This document shows positions 9,527-18,428 of a stretch of 64,000 nt of DNA, piece by piece (positions within the stretch are counted from its first letter, which is position 1; each line of letters opens with the position of its first letter). The notes beneath the pieces are model-generated. The model was not told where the DNA came from, did no database searches, and worked only from the letters and a program-made list of their open reading frames with translations. The DNA is from Bacteroidota bacterium (lineage in GTDB: Bacteria > Bacteroidota > Bacteroidia > B-17B0 > Aurantibacillaceae). The position numbers and the translations under genes are program-made. The stretch spans positions 1 through 64,000 of the forward strand of contig JADJFB010000015.1 of assembly GCA_016708845.1 (NCBI GenBank), written 5' to 3'.

Positions 9527-10494
9527 ATGACTTTTTCTTTAAAAGGAATGGCCTTGATGGTTATTCTGTTATTTTGTTTTACTGCAAATTTCTCTCAAGA
9601 TGTAACGGTTGATTTTGAAGGAAGAGTATCGAATGATAATATGACTTTGTCAGAAAGTATTGTTCAAGTACTGCAAGATGGCAAGCTTTTAACTTCTTTT
9701 AAAACCGATCAAAATGGCAGTTATAATATTTACTTGCCATTAGGAAGTGATTATTTAATTTCTATTTCTAAAAATGATTACGTTCAAAAATATTTCAGTG
9801 TAAGTACTAAAAACATTCCTCAAGATCAAGCAGGTGTTAAGTTGCCAGCTATTAGAGCTGATGTAGATTTATTTAAATATTATGATGGTGTTGATTACTC
9901 TATGTTTGATGAACCAATCAACAAATTTTATTATAGTTCTAAAAAAGGAAATTTTGATTACGACAAAGAGTACTTGAAAGCTAAAAAAGAGGAAATGAGA
10001 AAAGTAAAGCTAGCCGAGAAGAAAGCGATTCAACTTGCTTTACAAAAAAATGCGGCTAAGCAAAAAGAATTAGAGAAATCTCCTGAGAAAAAAGAAGATG
10101 TTGCTAAATTAAACGAAGAAAAAAAGGTGTTAGATGAAAAATTGGCGAAGCAAAGTTTAATGTTAAAATTAATTGAAGAAGAAGAAAAGCCTATTTTGAA
10201 AACGAAAGAAAAAAACGAAGTAGAATTGAATATTGTTGCTGCTAATAATGATGCTAGCACTAAAGTAATTGACAAAAAAGTGAATGATTTAATAGCAAAA
10301 CACAAGCAAACCGTTAGCGAAGAACAACAAAAGGACAAGGAGTTATTGTGATTAGAAGGGTTGTTGTGCGTGAAGAAAATACGTGGGTATACGAAAAGAA
10401 AATTTTTGATTGGGGTGGAGTTTCATATTTCAGAGATAAACAACGTATTACCGCAAGTACGTTTAATCAGGAAACAGCTTTAGTTAACAAATAG
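9527..10494 (+). CDS. Secreted protein with carboxypeptidase-regulatory-like domain and charged coiled coil (one frameshift)
   Basis: An unrecognised Bacteroidota protein of about 322 residues. It has an N-terminal signal peptide ending near SQDV, then a beta-sandwich resembling the CarboxypepD regulatory domain (VDFEGRVSNDNMTLSESIVQV ... YNIYLPLGSDYLISISK). A very Lys/Glu-rich helical stretch follows (about residues 145-275). The frame stops at TGA 10349-10351, but the next frame continues for 48 codons to TAG 10492-10494 and encodes a compact tail (ENTWVYEKKIFDWGGVSYF). Adding one T at TTG 10346-10348 joins them. Probably a periplasmic or surface-associated structural protein; no function can be assigned. 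Confidence 0.6.
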
Positions 10495-10662
10495 TATTAC
10501 TTCATAACATTTACGGTAACTAAAAATACTTTTTAGAGTCTTTTTTAGTGGTCAATTAACATTCAATCGTTAGTTACTAATTAGGGGAAACCTGTCACTT
10601 TTTAGCTTAAATTCCTTATATTTATGGTTTTAACTATATAAACAAAACCACGTAGTTTTATC

Positions 10663-11550
10663 ATGAAAAAAGCATTTGTATTTCCAGGTCAAGGTTCTCA
10701 ATTTTCTGGAATGGGAAAAGAGTTATACGATAACTCAGATTTAGCAAAAAAAATGTTTCACCAAGCAAACGATATATTAGGATTTAATATCACTGATACA
10801 ATGTTTGCTGGTACAGACGAGGAATTAAAACAAACTAAAGTTACTCAACCAGCTATATTTTTACATTCGGTTATTTTAGCGGCAACTATGGGAGAGTCTT
10901 TTATTCCTGATATGGTAGCGGGGCATTCTTTAGGAGAATTTTCTGCATTAGTAGCAAACAAAACCTTAAGTTTTGAAAGCGCATTAACTTTAGTTTCTAA
11001 ACGTGCGATGGCTATGCAAAAGGCTTGCGAGTTAAATCCATCAACGATGGCAGCTGTTTTAAATTTAGCAGATGATGTCATTGAAAACATTTGTAAAGAA
11101 ATTTCGGATAGCGGACACGTAGTAGTAGCTGCTAATTATAATTGCCCTGGCCAGTTAGTAATTTCTGGTTCTATTGAAGGAATTAATATTGCTTGCGAAA
11201 AAATGAAAGCAGCTGGAGCCAAACGAGCTTTAGTATTGCCAGTTGGTGGTGCTTTTCATTCGCCATTAATGGAACCAGCTCGTGTGGAGTTAGAAGCAGC
11301 TATTAATGCAACAACGTTTAATCAACCAATTTGTCCTGTATACCAAAATGTAACCGCGTATGCAGTTTCAAATCCAGAGGATATTAAAAAGAATTTAATT
11401 TTACAATTAACTGCTCCAGTAAAATGGACTCAAACAGTTGTTCAAATGATTGAAGATGGAGCAACACATTTTACAGAAGTTGGACCAGGAAAAGTATTAC
11501 AAGGCCTTGTGAAAAAAGTAAATCAAACAATGGAAACTGTTAGCGCTTAA
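10663..11550 (+). CDS. fabD: Malonyl-CoA:ACP transacylase FabD
   Basis: Transfers malonyl from CoA to acyl carrier protein, supplying the elongation unit of type II fatty acid synthesis in the cytoplasm. The FPGQGSQ motif (residues 7-13), the nucleophile Ser89 in GHSLGEFSA and the catalytic His199 in GAFHSPLM are all present, and 295 residues is the normal length. First gene of a compact rightward operon; the next gene starts 4 nt after its stop. Apart from shared transcription nothing links the downstream genes to fatty acid synthesis. Confidence 0.95.
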   Translation: MKKAFVFPGQGSQFSGMGKELYDNSDLAKKMFHQANDILGFNITDTMFAGTDEELKQTKVTQPAIFLHSVILAATMGESFIPDMVAGHSLGEFSALVANKTLSFESALTLVSKRAMAMQKACELNPSTMAAVLNLADDVIENICKEISDSGHVVVAANYNCPGQLVISGSIEGINIACEKMKAAGAKRALVLPVGGAFHSPLMEPARVELEAAINATTFNQPICPVYQNVTAYAVSNPEDIKKNLILQLTAPVKWTQTVVQMIEDGATHFTEVGPGKVLQGLVKKVNQTMETVSA

Positions 11551-11554
11551 AACT

Positions 11555-12274
11555 ATGTTTAAAAAAATCATCATTTGCTTCGCACTGCTTCATCTCGCTT
11601 TTCAGATGGACGCTCAATTTTTTAGAGGCTTTGGCTTTTTTGTTGGACCAACCACATCGAGCCATCGTTATAAAAATTTGAACCCAATAGATAATAATAC
11701 GTTTGCGCATGCTATTCCTGCGCCATCTCATCGTTCGGGTGAGTTTATTTATTTTAGTGTAGGTATTTTAGGTGAATTTTTAAAATACGAACATATTCGT
11801 TGGCAAACAGAATTCGAGTATGCCAGCAAAGGTGGTGTGGAGCGTCCTGCAATTGTTTTAGGAACAGGACAACGATCTGGAGCAACTTTAAACAAGTTCA
11901 CAAACATACAATGGAATAATTTCGCTAAAATATTTGGTAATTACGGACGTAGAGGAATTCCTTATTTAATGTTAGGTGCTCGTTTAGAATATAATTTGAG
12001 TCGTGCTATTACAGCTTATGGGTCAGTAGCTGGACTCGTTCCAAAAATTACAGTAACTCCAGATGCGGGTGTTGGTTATGAATTTAATTCACGCCGTAGA
12101 TGGCATTTTTTTACTGAAGTACATTATAATCCAGATGCGATTAAGATAATCGCTCCAGGAAGTGTTGTGTTTTGGCAACGTATGTGGGAGTTAAGAATTG
12201 GTTTAATTTACAGACCAAAACGTAAAGCCATTGATGATTGCAATGCGCCTAGATATCACGGTAGTAATTATTAA
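11555..12274 (+). CDS. Probable outer-membrane beta-barrel protein
   Basis: A 239-residue exported protein not recognised as a named family. It has a signal peptide (MFKKIIICFALLHLAFQMDA) followed by alternating aromatic and small residues and short Gly/Asn turns, as in small outer-membrane barrels of Bacteroidota (for example YLMLGARLEYNLSRAITAYG and GLVPKITVTPDAGVGYEF). The C-terminus is basic and polar. It sits between fabD (4 nt) and the alanine dehydrogenase gene (20 nt) in one operon. The barrel assignment is inferred from composition and the signal peptide only. Confidence 0.6.
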   Translation: MFKKIIICFALLHLAFQMDAQFFRGFGFFVGPTTSSHRYKNLNPIDNNTFAHAIPAPSHRSGEFIYFSVGILGEFLKYEHIRWQTEFEYASKGGVERPAIVLGTGQRSGATLNKFTNIQWNNFAKIFGNYGRRGIPYLMLGARLEYNLSRAITAYGSVAGLVPKITVTPDAGVGYEFNSRRRWHFFTEVHYNPDAIKIIAPGSVVFWQRMWELRIGLIYRPKRKAIDDCNAPRYHGSNY

Positions 12275-12294
12275 TATTTAAATAGTTCAAAGAC

Positions 12295-13512
12295 ATGGTA
12301 ATGACCAAAGATGTTTTATTTTCTTTAACCAAAGGTGGTTACGCACCTCAGGAAGAAATGTTGGAAGTAGCCCGTAAAAAAGGGAAATTATATATTGGAA
12401 TCCCGAAAGAAATGGCCTTTCAAGAAAATCGCGTTCCTTTAGTACCGGATGCAGTAGCATTATTAGTAAATAACGGGCATAAAATTGTTGTTGAAGCTGG
12501 CGCTGGTTCTGCAGCTCATTTTGAAGATACAGATTATAGCGAAGCGGGAGCGGAGATTGTTTATTCTACTGACGAAGTGTATAAAGCAGATATTATTTTA
12601 AAAATTGCACCTCCTACATTAGATGAAATAGAAAGCATGAAAGCAAAACAAACGTTGTTTTCTGCTTTGCAATTAACTGTTCAACCAGAAGATTTTTTGA
12701 AGAAGTTAGTTGCTAAAAAATTAAACTGTGTTGCCTTTGATTTGATTACAGATGATGCCGGTATATTTCCTGTTATTAGAGCTATGGGCGAAATTGCTGG
12801 TGGCACCTCTATATTAGTAGCTGCAGAGTTATTGAGCAATGCTAATGGTGGAGTAGGTTCTATCTTAGGTGGTATTAGTGGTATTTCTCCAACCGAAGTC
12901 GTTATTATTGGTGCAGGAACTGTTGGCGAATTTGCCGCAAGAGCTGCTTTAGGATTAGGTGCAACCGTAAAAGTATTTGATAATTCAACATCACGTTTAC
13001 GCCGTTTACAAAGCCAATTAGGTACTCGTATTTTTACTTCGGTGATTGTTCCTAAAGTATTAGAAAAACATTTAAAAACAGCTGATGTGGCTATTGGTGC
13101 ATTACGTGCATCAAAAGGAAGAACACCTTGTATTGTATCTGAAAACATGGTGGCTGAAATGAAAACAGGTTCGGTGATTATTGATGTAAGTATTGATCAG
13201 GGTGGTGTGTTTGAAACATCTTCTGTGACTAATCACACAAAACCAGTTTTCCGTAAACATGGTGTGATTCATTACTGTGTTCCAAATATTCCTTCGCGTG
13301 TAGCGCGAACTGCTTCTTATGCGTTCAGTAATATCTTTCAACAGATTTTGATGAACATGGGAGATGAAGGTGGTTTTGATAGTTTAGTGCGTAAAGATTC
13401 TGGTGTAAGAAATGGCGTTTATATTTACAATGGTATTTTAACTAATCAGTTTTTAGGCGAAGCGTTTAATTTGCCGCACAAGGATATTAATCTTTTAATG
13501 GCCGCCATGTAA
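12295..13512 (+). CDS. ald: Alanine dehydrogenase / transhydrogenase-alpha family protein
   Basis: A 405-residue member of the AlaDH/PNT family. The N-terminal catalytic lobe contains GIPKEMAFQENRVPLVP, which carries the substrate-binding Lys/Arg region. The Rossmann part contains VIIGAGTVGEFAARAALGLG, the NAD-binding loop, and the GSVIIDVSIDQGG and TNHTKPVF motifs are typical of alanine dehydrogenase. It lacks the transmembrane domains of a transhydrogenase and has no pntB neighbour, so alanine dehydrogenase (NAD-dependent reversible deamination of alanine to pyruvate) is the better call. The first ATG (12295) is followed two codons later by another, which could also serve as start. Confidence 0.85.
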   Translation: MVMTKDVLFSLTKGGYAPQEEMLEVARKKGKLYIGIPKEMAFQENRVPLVPDAVALLVNNGHKIVVEAGAGSAAHFEDTDYSEAGAEIVYSTDEVYKADIILKIAPPTLDEIESMKAKQTLFSALQLTVQPEDFLKKLVAKKLNCVAFDLITDDAGIFPVIRAMGEIAGGTSILVAAELLSNANGGVGSILGGISGISPTEVVIIGAGTVGEFAARAALGLGATVKVFDNSTSRLRRLQSQLGTRIFTSVIVPKVLEKHLKTADVAIGALRASKGRTPCIVSENMVAEMKTGSVIIDVSIDQGGVFETSSVTNHTKPVFRKHGVIHYCVPNIPSRVARTASYAFSNIFQQILMNMGDEGGFDSLVRKDSGVRNGVYIYNGILTNQFLGEAFNLPHKDINLLMAAM

Positions 13513-13513
13513 C

Positions 13514-13918
13514 ATGAACTTTAAACAACGATTACGTTTATTTTTAATTGGTTTTGTTCCAGGATGTATCATTCTTTTTTCGATTATCAACAAAAAAGGT
13601 TGTACAAGTCCTAACGAATTAAAAATGTTAGAATTACGTCACCAACATTTACAATTGGGTGAAAAAGCAAAATGTAAGTTAAAATGTCTTAATTTAATTG
13701 AGACTGTTTTTAAAATCAATATGCGAGATTATCAGGTGAATTATGATTTGAGTGATATTCATAAAAAACCTGCTGGCATTTATTATTTACAACCAGTTGA
13801 TACTAAAACTGGACGATATGAAATGGCCGTAGAAGATAGAGACACCATCACTTTCATTAACGATTTGAAATTATTAAACACTGCTGCTGCAAATTGTGGT
13901 TGCGATACCATTCACTAA
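13514..13918 (+). CDS. DUF4258-like small membrane-anchored protein
   Basis: A 134-residue protein with one N-terminal hydrophobic segment (about residues 8-24) followed by a small Cys-containing domain (KAKCKLKCLNL, and NCGCDTI at the end). The order basic N-terminus, membrane helix, Lys-Cys-x-Leu-x-Cys and a beta-rich tail resembles DUF4258-type proteins that follow alanine dehydrogenase genes in Bacteroidota. It begins 1 nt after the stop of ald and its own stop abuts the next ATG, so it is translationally coupled on both sides. Function unknown. Confidence 0.55.
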   Translation: MNFKQRLRLFLIGFVPGCIILFSIINKKGCTSPNELKMLELRHQHLQLGEKAKCKLKCLNLIETVFKINMRDYQVNYDLSDIHKKPAGIYYLQPVDTKTGRYEMAVEDRDTITFINDLKLLNTAAANCGCDTIH

Positions 13919-14482
13919 ATGGAAGAAACACGATTAAAAACAGATCTATCAAAATTTAATAACGACTGGTACAAAAAAGGTGGCAGTTCGGTTAAGCGTA
14001 TCTGTTGGTATATATTAAACGCTGTATTTTTTAATTCAGCTTTTCCTATTATGTCTTTTAAACGTTTTTTATTGCGTTTGTTTGGAGCCAAAGTGGGGAA
14101 GGGCGTTGTGATTAAACCATTCGTCAATATTAAATATCCTTGGCGTTTACGTATCGGTAATCATGTGTGGATTGGTGAACGTGTATGGATTGATAATTTA
14201 GGGTTAGTGGTATTACATGATAATTCTTGTGTATCTCAAGGAGCGATGTTATTGTGTGGTAACCATCATTACAAAAAAGTTGCTTTTGATTTAATTGTAG
14301 GTAACATTACTATTGAAGAAGGTGCTTGGATTGGGGCACAATGTGTAGTTTGCCCTGGAGTAAAAGTTGGAAGTCATGCTGTATTAACTGTTAATAGCGT
14401 GGCTACAGCTCGTCTAGAATCTTGGAGTATATATCAAGGTAATCCAGCAGTTAAGATTAAGGATAGAGTAATTAAGGGCTAA
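13919..14482 (+). CDS. WcaF-like hexapeptide-repeat acetyltransferase
   Basis: A 187-residue left-handed beta-helix acyltransferase. The N-terminus contains a hydrophobic stretch (ICWYILNAVFFNSAFPIM) typical of WcaF, followed by hexapeptide repeats such as IGNHVWIGERVWID and ITIEEGAWIGAQCVVCPGVKVG, and the ending GNPAVKIKDRV. The CGNHHYKKVAFDL segment carries the catalytic His region. WcaF family members O-acetylate sugars in exopolysaccharide synthesis. No other polysaccharide gene is adjacent here; the exopolysaccharide block starts at 31.8 kb. Last gene of the fabD operon. Confidence 0.85.
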   Translation: MEETRLKTDLSKFNNDWYKKGGSSVKRICWYILNAVFFNSAFPIMSFKRFLLRLFGAKVGKGVVIKPFVNIKYPWRLRIGNHVWIGERVWIDNLGLVVLHDNSCVSQGAMLLCGNHHYKKVAFDLIVGNITIEEGAWIGAQCVVCPGVKVGSHAVLTVNSVATARLESWSIYQGNPAVKIKDRVIKG

Positions 14483-14494
14483 GGCATTTAAAAT

Positions 14495-14514
14495 TATTGG
14501 TAATTATACCAATA
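14495..14514. terminator. Hairpin between converging genes
   Basis: TATTGGTA-ATTA-TACCAATA is a perfect 8-bp stem with a 4-nt loop between the converging wcaF-like and lpxH-like genes; a short palindrome GAGTTTAAACTC follows at 14516-14527. There is no strong T run, so termination is likely but not certain. Confidence 0.5.
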
Positions 14515-14547
14515 TGAGTTTAAACTCCCTATTAGAGAAGTGAAAAG

Positions 14548-15300
14548 CTATCTTTCAAAGGTTTTAAGCTCTACGTTATTGCCGTCAAATACAGCATAGG
14601 AGCAATAGTTTATCCATTCGCCAAGGTTTATGTAGCGCGAAGTTTCTGAGGCTTTTAAATCTAATGGTAAATGACGGTGACCAAATATAAAGAAATCAGT
14701 ATGTTCTTTTTTTAATTGTTCTTTGCAATAAGTCATTAACCATTCATTATCATCTCCTAAAAAATGCTTATCGCTATCACCTGTTGTGATGCGGCTGCGT
14801 TTACTTGATCGGCGCGCAATCCAAAATCCGAAGTTTGGATGTAAGGTTTTAAAACACCAAATTAAAAAAGGATTTTTAAAACATTTTTTTAAAAATTTGT
14901 ACCACCCATCTCCAGGTCCTAAGCCATCCCCATGCCCGATTAAAAAAGATTTATTATTGTATGTTTTTTTTATTGGGTCGTGATTAACTGTTACGCCAAG
15001 TTCTTGAATAAAATAATCTTTCATCCATAAATCATGATTGCCAGTAAAAAAATGAACTGGAATTCCACCGTCGGTTAACTCGGCAATTTTACCTAATAAA
15101 CGTGTTTGTCCCTTTGGAATAGTGTATTTGTATTCCCACCAAAAATCAAAAATATCGCCTACTAAATAAATTTCTTCAGCATCATGTTTAATAGAGTCTA
15201 ACCAACGAACTATTTTCTTTTCTCGAGCTAAGCTCAATTCAAAGGTTGGAACCCCTAAGTGAAAATCGGAAGCGAAATATATTTTTTTACCTGACTGCAT
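14548..15300 (-). CDS. lpxH: LpxH-like UDP-2,3-diacylglucosamine diphosphatase
   Basis: A 250-residue metallophosphoesterase with the full set of metal-binding motifs: ASDFHLG at the N-terminus, GDIFDFW, GNHDLWM, GHGDGLG and GHRHLPL. The arrangement matches the LpxH branch, which hydrolyses UDP-2,3-diacylglucosamine to lipid X in lipid A synthesis at the inner-membrane face. Bacteroidota have several LpxH-like paralogues, so the exact substrate is inferred. The gene is separated by only about 50 bp from the M1 peptidase gene upstream but they are functionally unrelated. Confidence 0.85.
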   Translation of the reverse strand: MQSGKKIYFASDFHLGVPTFELSLAREKKIVRWLDSIKHDAEEIYLVGDIFDFWWEYKYTIPKGQTRLLGKIAELTDGGIPVHFFTGNHDLWMKDYFIQELGVTVNHDPIKKTYNNKSFLIGHGDGLGPGDGWYKFLKKCFKNPFLIWCFKTLHPNFGFWIARRSSKRSRITTGDSDKHFLGDDNEWLMTYCKEQLKKEHTDFFIFGHRHLPLDLKASETSRYINLGEWINYCSYAVFDGNNVELKTFER

Positions 15301-15349
15301 TACAAAAAGCTACTGGTTAACAAGTTTCGTGGGTTAATGTTATGCAAAT

Positions 15350-18300
15350 TTAATGTAAATCGGATAGTATCAAAAAACCGTCTTTATTATTAGCTTTTAA
15401 GGCCGTTTTAATATCATTGCTATAGGCAAAGGGAACATAAATTTCAAACACATTTTTCCATAAACAAATATCAACACCTACGTTATACAAAAACTTGTCT
15501 TTATAAAGGCTTTCATTAAACTCGCTGGTTCCAATATCTGCATAAAGCTTTAATGGCAATTTACCAACTTTAGGCGATTTGATATTTAAAGTCACTAGCC
15601 ATTTAGAGGTTTGTCCTAAAGGCGTCCAAATTTTAAAAGCACCATCTTTTTCTACCATTTGCGCGGCGGGAACTCCGTAAATTTCGTTACGGCCAGCGTA
15701 GTTGTAATCAAATAAATAATCCTGCGCTCCATTAAATCCACTCATTCTAAATCTGTAGTCTTCCTTTAAATTATTTGCTTTATAAACAAAGGCTCCAGCA
15801 AATAATCGAATGTATAAAGTGTTTTTGTTTTTGAAAGTGATAGCGTAATTAAAAGTGGCACTTGCTTTTCCAAATTGGTCGTTATGCTGAAAATTAAATG
15901 CTACATCAAAAGGATTAATGGCTCGGTTATTTTGAAGCGTGTAATAAAAGTTATTGATAATAGTTGCTTTATTTTGAAGATTAATACTTGATTTGGAAGA
16001 ATCAACTCTATCTATTTTATAAGTTTCATTATCTACAAATAAATTAGTGTTGGTATAACCAATGTGTTGGGTAATTTTACTTCTTGCAAAACCTTTCTTA
16101 AGCTCAAAATCTATCGAAGCGGATATTTTGTAATAGTTAAGATTAAATGAATTAATAGTTGTGCTGTTATTTTCGTTAAATGCAGATGTGTTGATGTAAT
16201 CATAAGCAAACGATTTCGCTTTAGCATTCAATGTTATTTGTTGAAACACATTATTGTTTTGTGTTATGTATTTTGTTATGTCGGCATAACCAACAGGAGT
16301 TTTACTACCAAAGGCGTACATGGGTGCAATGGTAATTTCTGTTTTACGTTGTAAAAAACTATAATTATAAAACGCACAGCCCAACATAAATTGGTTGTAG
16401 TGATTGTAACCTAAAATGGGTAAATAATTTATTTGAGTGTAATTTGGATTATCTAGTTTTCCTATAAAACCTAATTTGATAGGATCTGTTTTTCTAAATA
16501 AACCATGAGTTCTGATATTATTGTTTTTACGTTTAAGGTCTGGCATAAATTCCTCGTAATCAATTTTAAATTCATCTACATCTGCTGGAGGGAATTCAAA
16601 TACACGCTTTCCAACAAAACCATTATACCAAACAGTACCCACTAATATTCCATCTTTTAATCCCGATACAGAAACAGGACCCAAAACGTTACTATTATTT
16701 TTTACTAAAATAGCGTGACTGTTGTCTTCGAGTTTTTTGTGGCTCACCATTTTGTAATCTATTTTTTTATTGGTAACAATTAGTTCTTCTACAAACCAGT
16801 GTAAATCGGCGTTTAAGTGGTATTGTAATGTTTTTATCAAATCTTCGGGAGTAGGGTGTTTAAATTTCCATTGCTCAAAATAAAACTGCATGGCTTCGTC
16901 AAATTTATCTTTACCTAAATAATTCATTAAATAATCAAACACTAACGCTGATTTACTATAAACTATGCCGCCGTAATTATAGTTTGTAAAGTCTTTTGAA
17001 TTGGTTGCAATGGGTTGGTCAAGGTTTTTACGAGCTGCCATTAAATAAGCGAATTCATATTCTGCTTTATGTTTGAATTTATTTAATCCAAAAAAACTAA
17101 AGGTGCTATCTCTTCCAATTAAACTTGCTAGTGTTTTTGTTGGATATTTTGTTTTAATGTAACGCATTTCGTAAAATGAATTTAATCCTTCATCCATAAA
17201 CGGGTAATCACGCTCATTACTTCCTAAAATGCCATAAAACCAATTGTGACCAACCTCATGCATAATGGTTGTTTCTAAAGTAAAGTCTGTACCACTTTCG
17301 CCAATAATGGTGATGTTTGGGTATTCCATGCCGCCGCCAGCACTAATGGTTCCATCAATAGCTGTAACGTGGTTGTATGGATAATCGCCATTCATTTCCG
17401 AATAAAAAGCGGTAGCATCGTTTAAGTACTCAATTGATTTCGCCCATAATTCAGGTTCGCTATTGGTGAAAAAAGCCCAAGTATCTACTTTGTTTCCACC
17501 ATGAGGCAATAGTAAATCGCCTTTCAAAACATGAAAACGTTTATCGGCAAACCAAGCAAAATCGTGTACGCGAAATTGTTTGAATTGGATTGTTTTATAT
17601 TCTTTGCTTGATGGCGGAAATGAATTGTCGCGCGAATATTTTTTTGTAGCAATCAGTTTTTCTGTTTCTTCTACTTTTGACAACAGCCATTGTTCTTCTT
17701 CGGGCTCATCAATTCTATCACCTGTAGCGGCAAGTACATAATTTTTCGGCAAAGTTATTTTTACATCGTAAGCGCCAAACTCGCTATAAAACTCACCTTG
17801 ATTTAGATAAGGCATTTGATGCCATCCGTCTCTATCAAACACTGCTGGTTTTGGATACCATTGTGTAATTGCATAAGCTTGATCAATATGTCCTAATCGA
17901 GAGATTTTAGCAGAAGGTAGTTTTACATGAAAGGGTGTTGTGATGGAAATGGTATCTCCTGGTTTAATAGGGGAATTTAAAGTGAGTTTGCAAATATCAA
18001 TGTATTGCTTGTCAAATTCCCATTTTACAACTTGTCCATTTACCATAAAGTTTAAACTATCTATGTAGCCTAAATCTTCCTCTTTGGTAAAATGCATTTC
18101 TGTTTCACCATTTTCTAATAATTGTTTTGCTAAAGCGGTCTCTTTGTTTTTATAAGCATTTGCCCATAAATGAAAATAAATACAATCCAGTGTATTATTT
18201 GAATTGTTAATATACTCTATTTTCTCGAAAGCTGATAATTCATGAGTAACATCATTTAAGGTGACATCAATGTTATAATTAACTTCTTGCTGAAAATAAT

Positions 18301-18364
18301 TTTGTTGGGCACAAACAATAGAGTAGGTGGAAAGAAAACTAATAATGAAAAATAATCTCAACAT
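15350..18364 (-). CDS. M1-family zinc metallopeptidase
   Basis: A 1004-residue secreted aminopeptidase-like protein. After a signal peptide (ending near CAQQ) come the M1 N-terminal beta domain, the GGMEYPN exopeptidase loop (about 344-350) and the zinc site: His369, Glu370 and His373 in HEVGHNWF and Glu392 in FMDEGLNS. The region after about residue 600 is a long beta-rich extension with many aromatic residues, reminiscent of an outer-membrane barrel, which is common in large Bacteroidota M1 proteins. It probably degrades peptides in the periplasm or at the surface. Monocistronic in appearance. Confidence 0.88.
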   Translation of the reverse strand: MLRLFFIISFLSTYSIVCAQQNYFQQEVNYNIDVTLNDVTHELSAFEKIEYINNSNNTLDCIYFHLWANAYKNKETALAKQLLENGETEMHFTKEEDLGYIDSLNFMVNGQVVKWEFDKQYIDICKLTLNSPIKPGDTISITTPFHVKLPSAKISRLGHIDQAYAITQWYPKPAVFDRDGWHQMPYLNQGEFYSEFGAYDVKITLPKNYVLAATGDRIDEPEEEQWLLSKVEETEKLIATKKYSRDNSFPPSSKEYKTIQFKQFRVHDFAWFADKRFHVLKGDLLLPHGGNKVDTWAFFTNSEPELWAKSIEYLNDATAFYSEMNGDYPYNHVTAIDGTISAGGGMEYPNITIIGESGTDFTLETTIMHEVGHNWFYGILGSNERDYPFMDEGLNSFYEMRYIKTKYPTKTLASLIGRDSTFSFFGLNKFKHKAEYEFAYLMAARKNLDQPIATNSKDFTNYNYGGIVYSKSALVFDYLMNYLGKDKFDEAMQFYFEQWKFKHPTPEDLIKTLQYHLNADLHWFVEELIVTNKKIDYKMVSHKKLEDNSHAILVKNNSNVLGPVSVSGLKDGILVGTVWYNGFVGKRVFEFPPADVDEFKIDYEEFMPDLKRKNNNIRTHGLFRKTDPIKLGFIGKLDNPNYTQINYLPILGYNHYNQFMLGCAFYNYSFLQRKTEITIAPMYAFGSKTPVGYADITKYITQNNNVFQQITLNAKAKSFAYDYINTSAFNENNSTTINSFNLNYYKISASIDFELKKGFARSKITQHIGYTNTNLFVDNETYKIDRVDSSKSSINLQNKATIINNFYYTLQNNRAINPFDVAFNFQHNDQFGKASATFNYAITFKNKNTLYIRLFAGAFVYKANNLKEDYRFRMSGFNGAQDYLFDYNYAGRNEIYGVPAAQMVEKDGAFKIWTPLGQTSKWLVTLNIKSPKVGKLPLKLYADIGTSEFNESLYKDKFLYNVGVDICLWKNVFEIYVPFAYSNDIKTALKANNKDGFLILSDLH

Positions 18365-18428
18365 GTTTTAAAGATAACGTTTATTAGTCTTTTTTTATCC
18401 CTTAAGCCTAAAGGTCTTTTCAGTCTTT

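Noticed and set aside
10030..10338. Minus-strand open frame opposite the charged-helix protein
   Set aside because: Its Phe/Ser/Leu-rich composition is the mirror of the Lys/Glu codons on the other strand.
12295..13512. NAD(P) transhydrogenase subunit alpha
   Set aside because: No membrane domain and no beta-subunit gene nearby; alanine dehydrogenase fits the length and motifs better.
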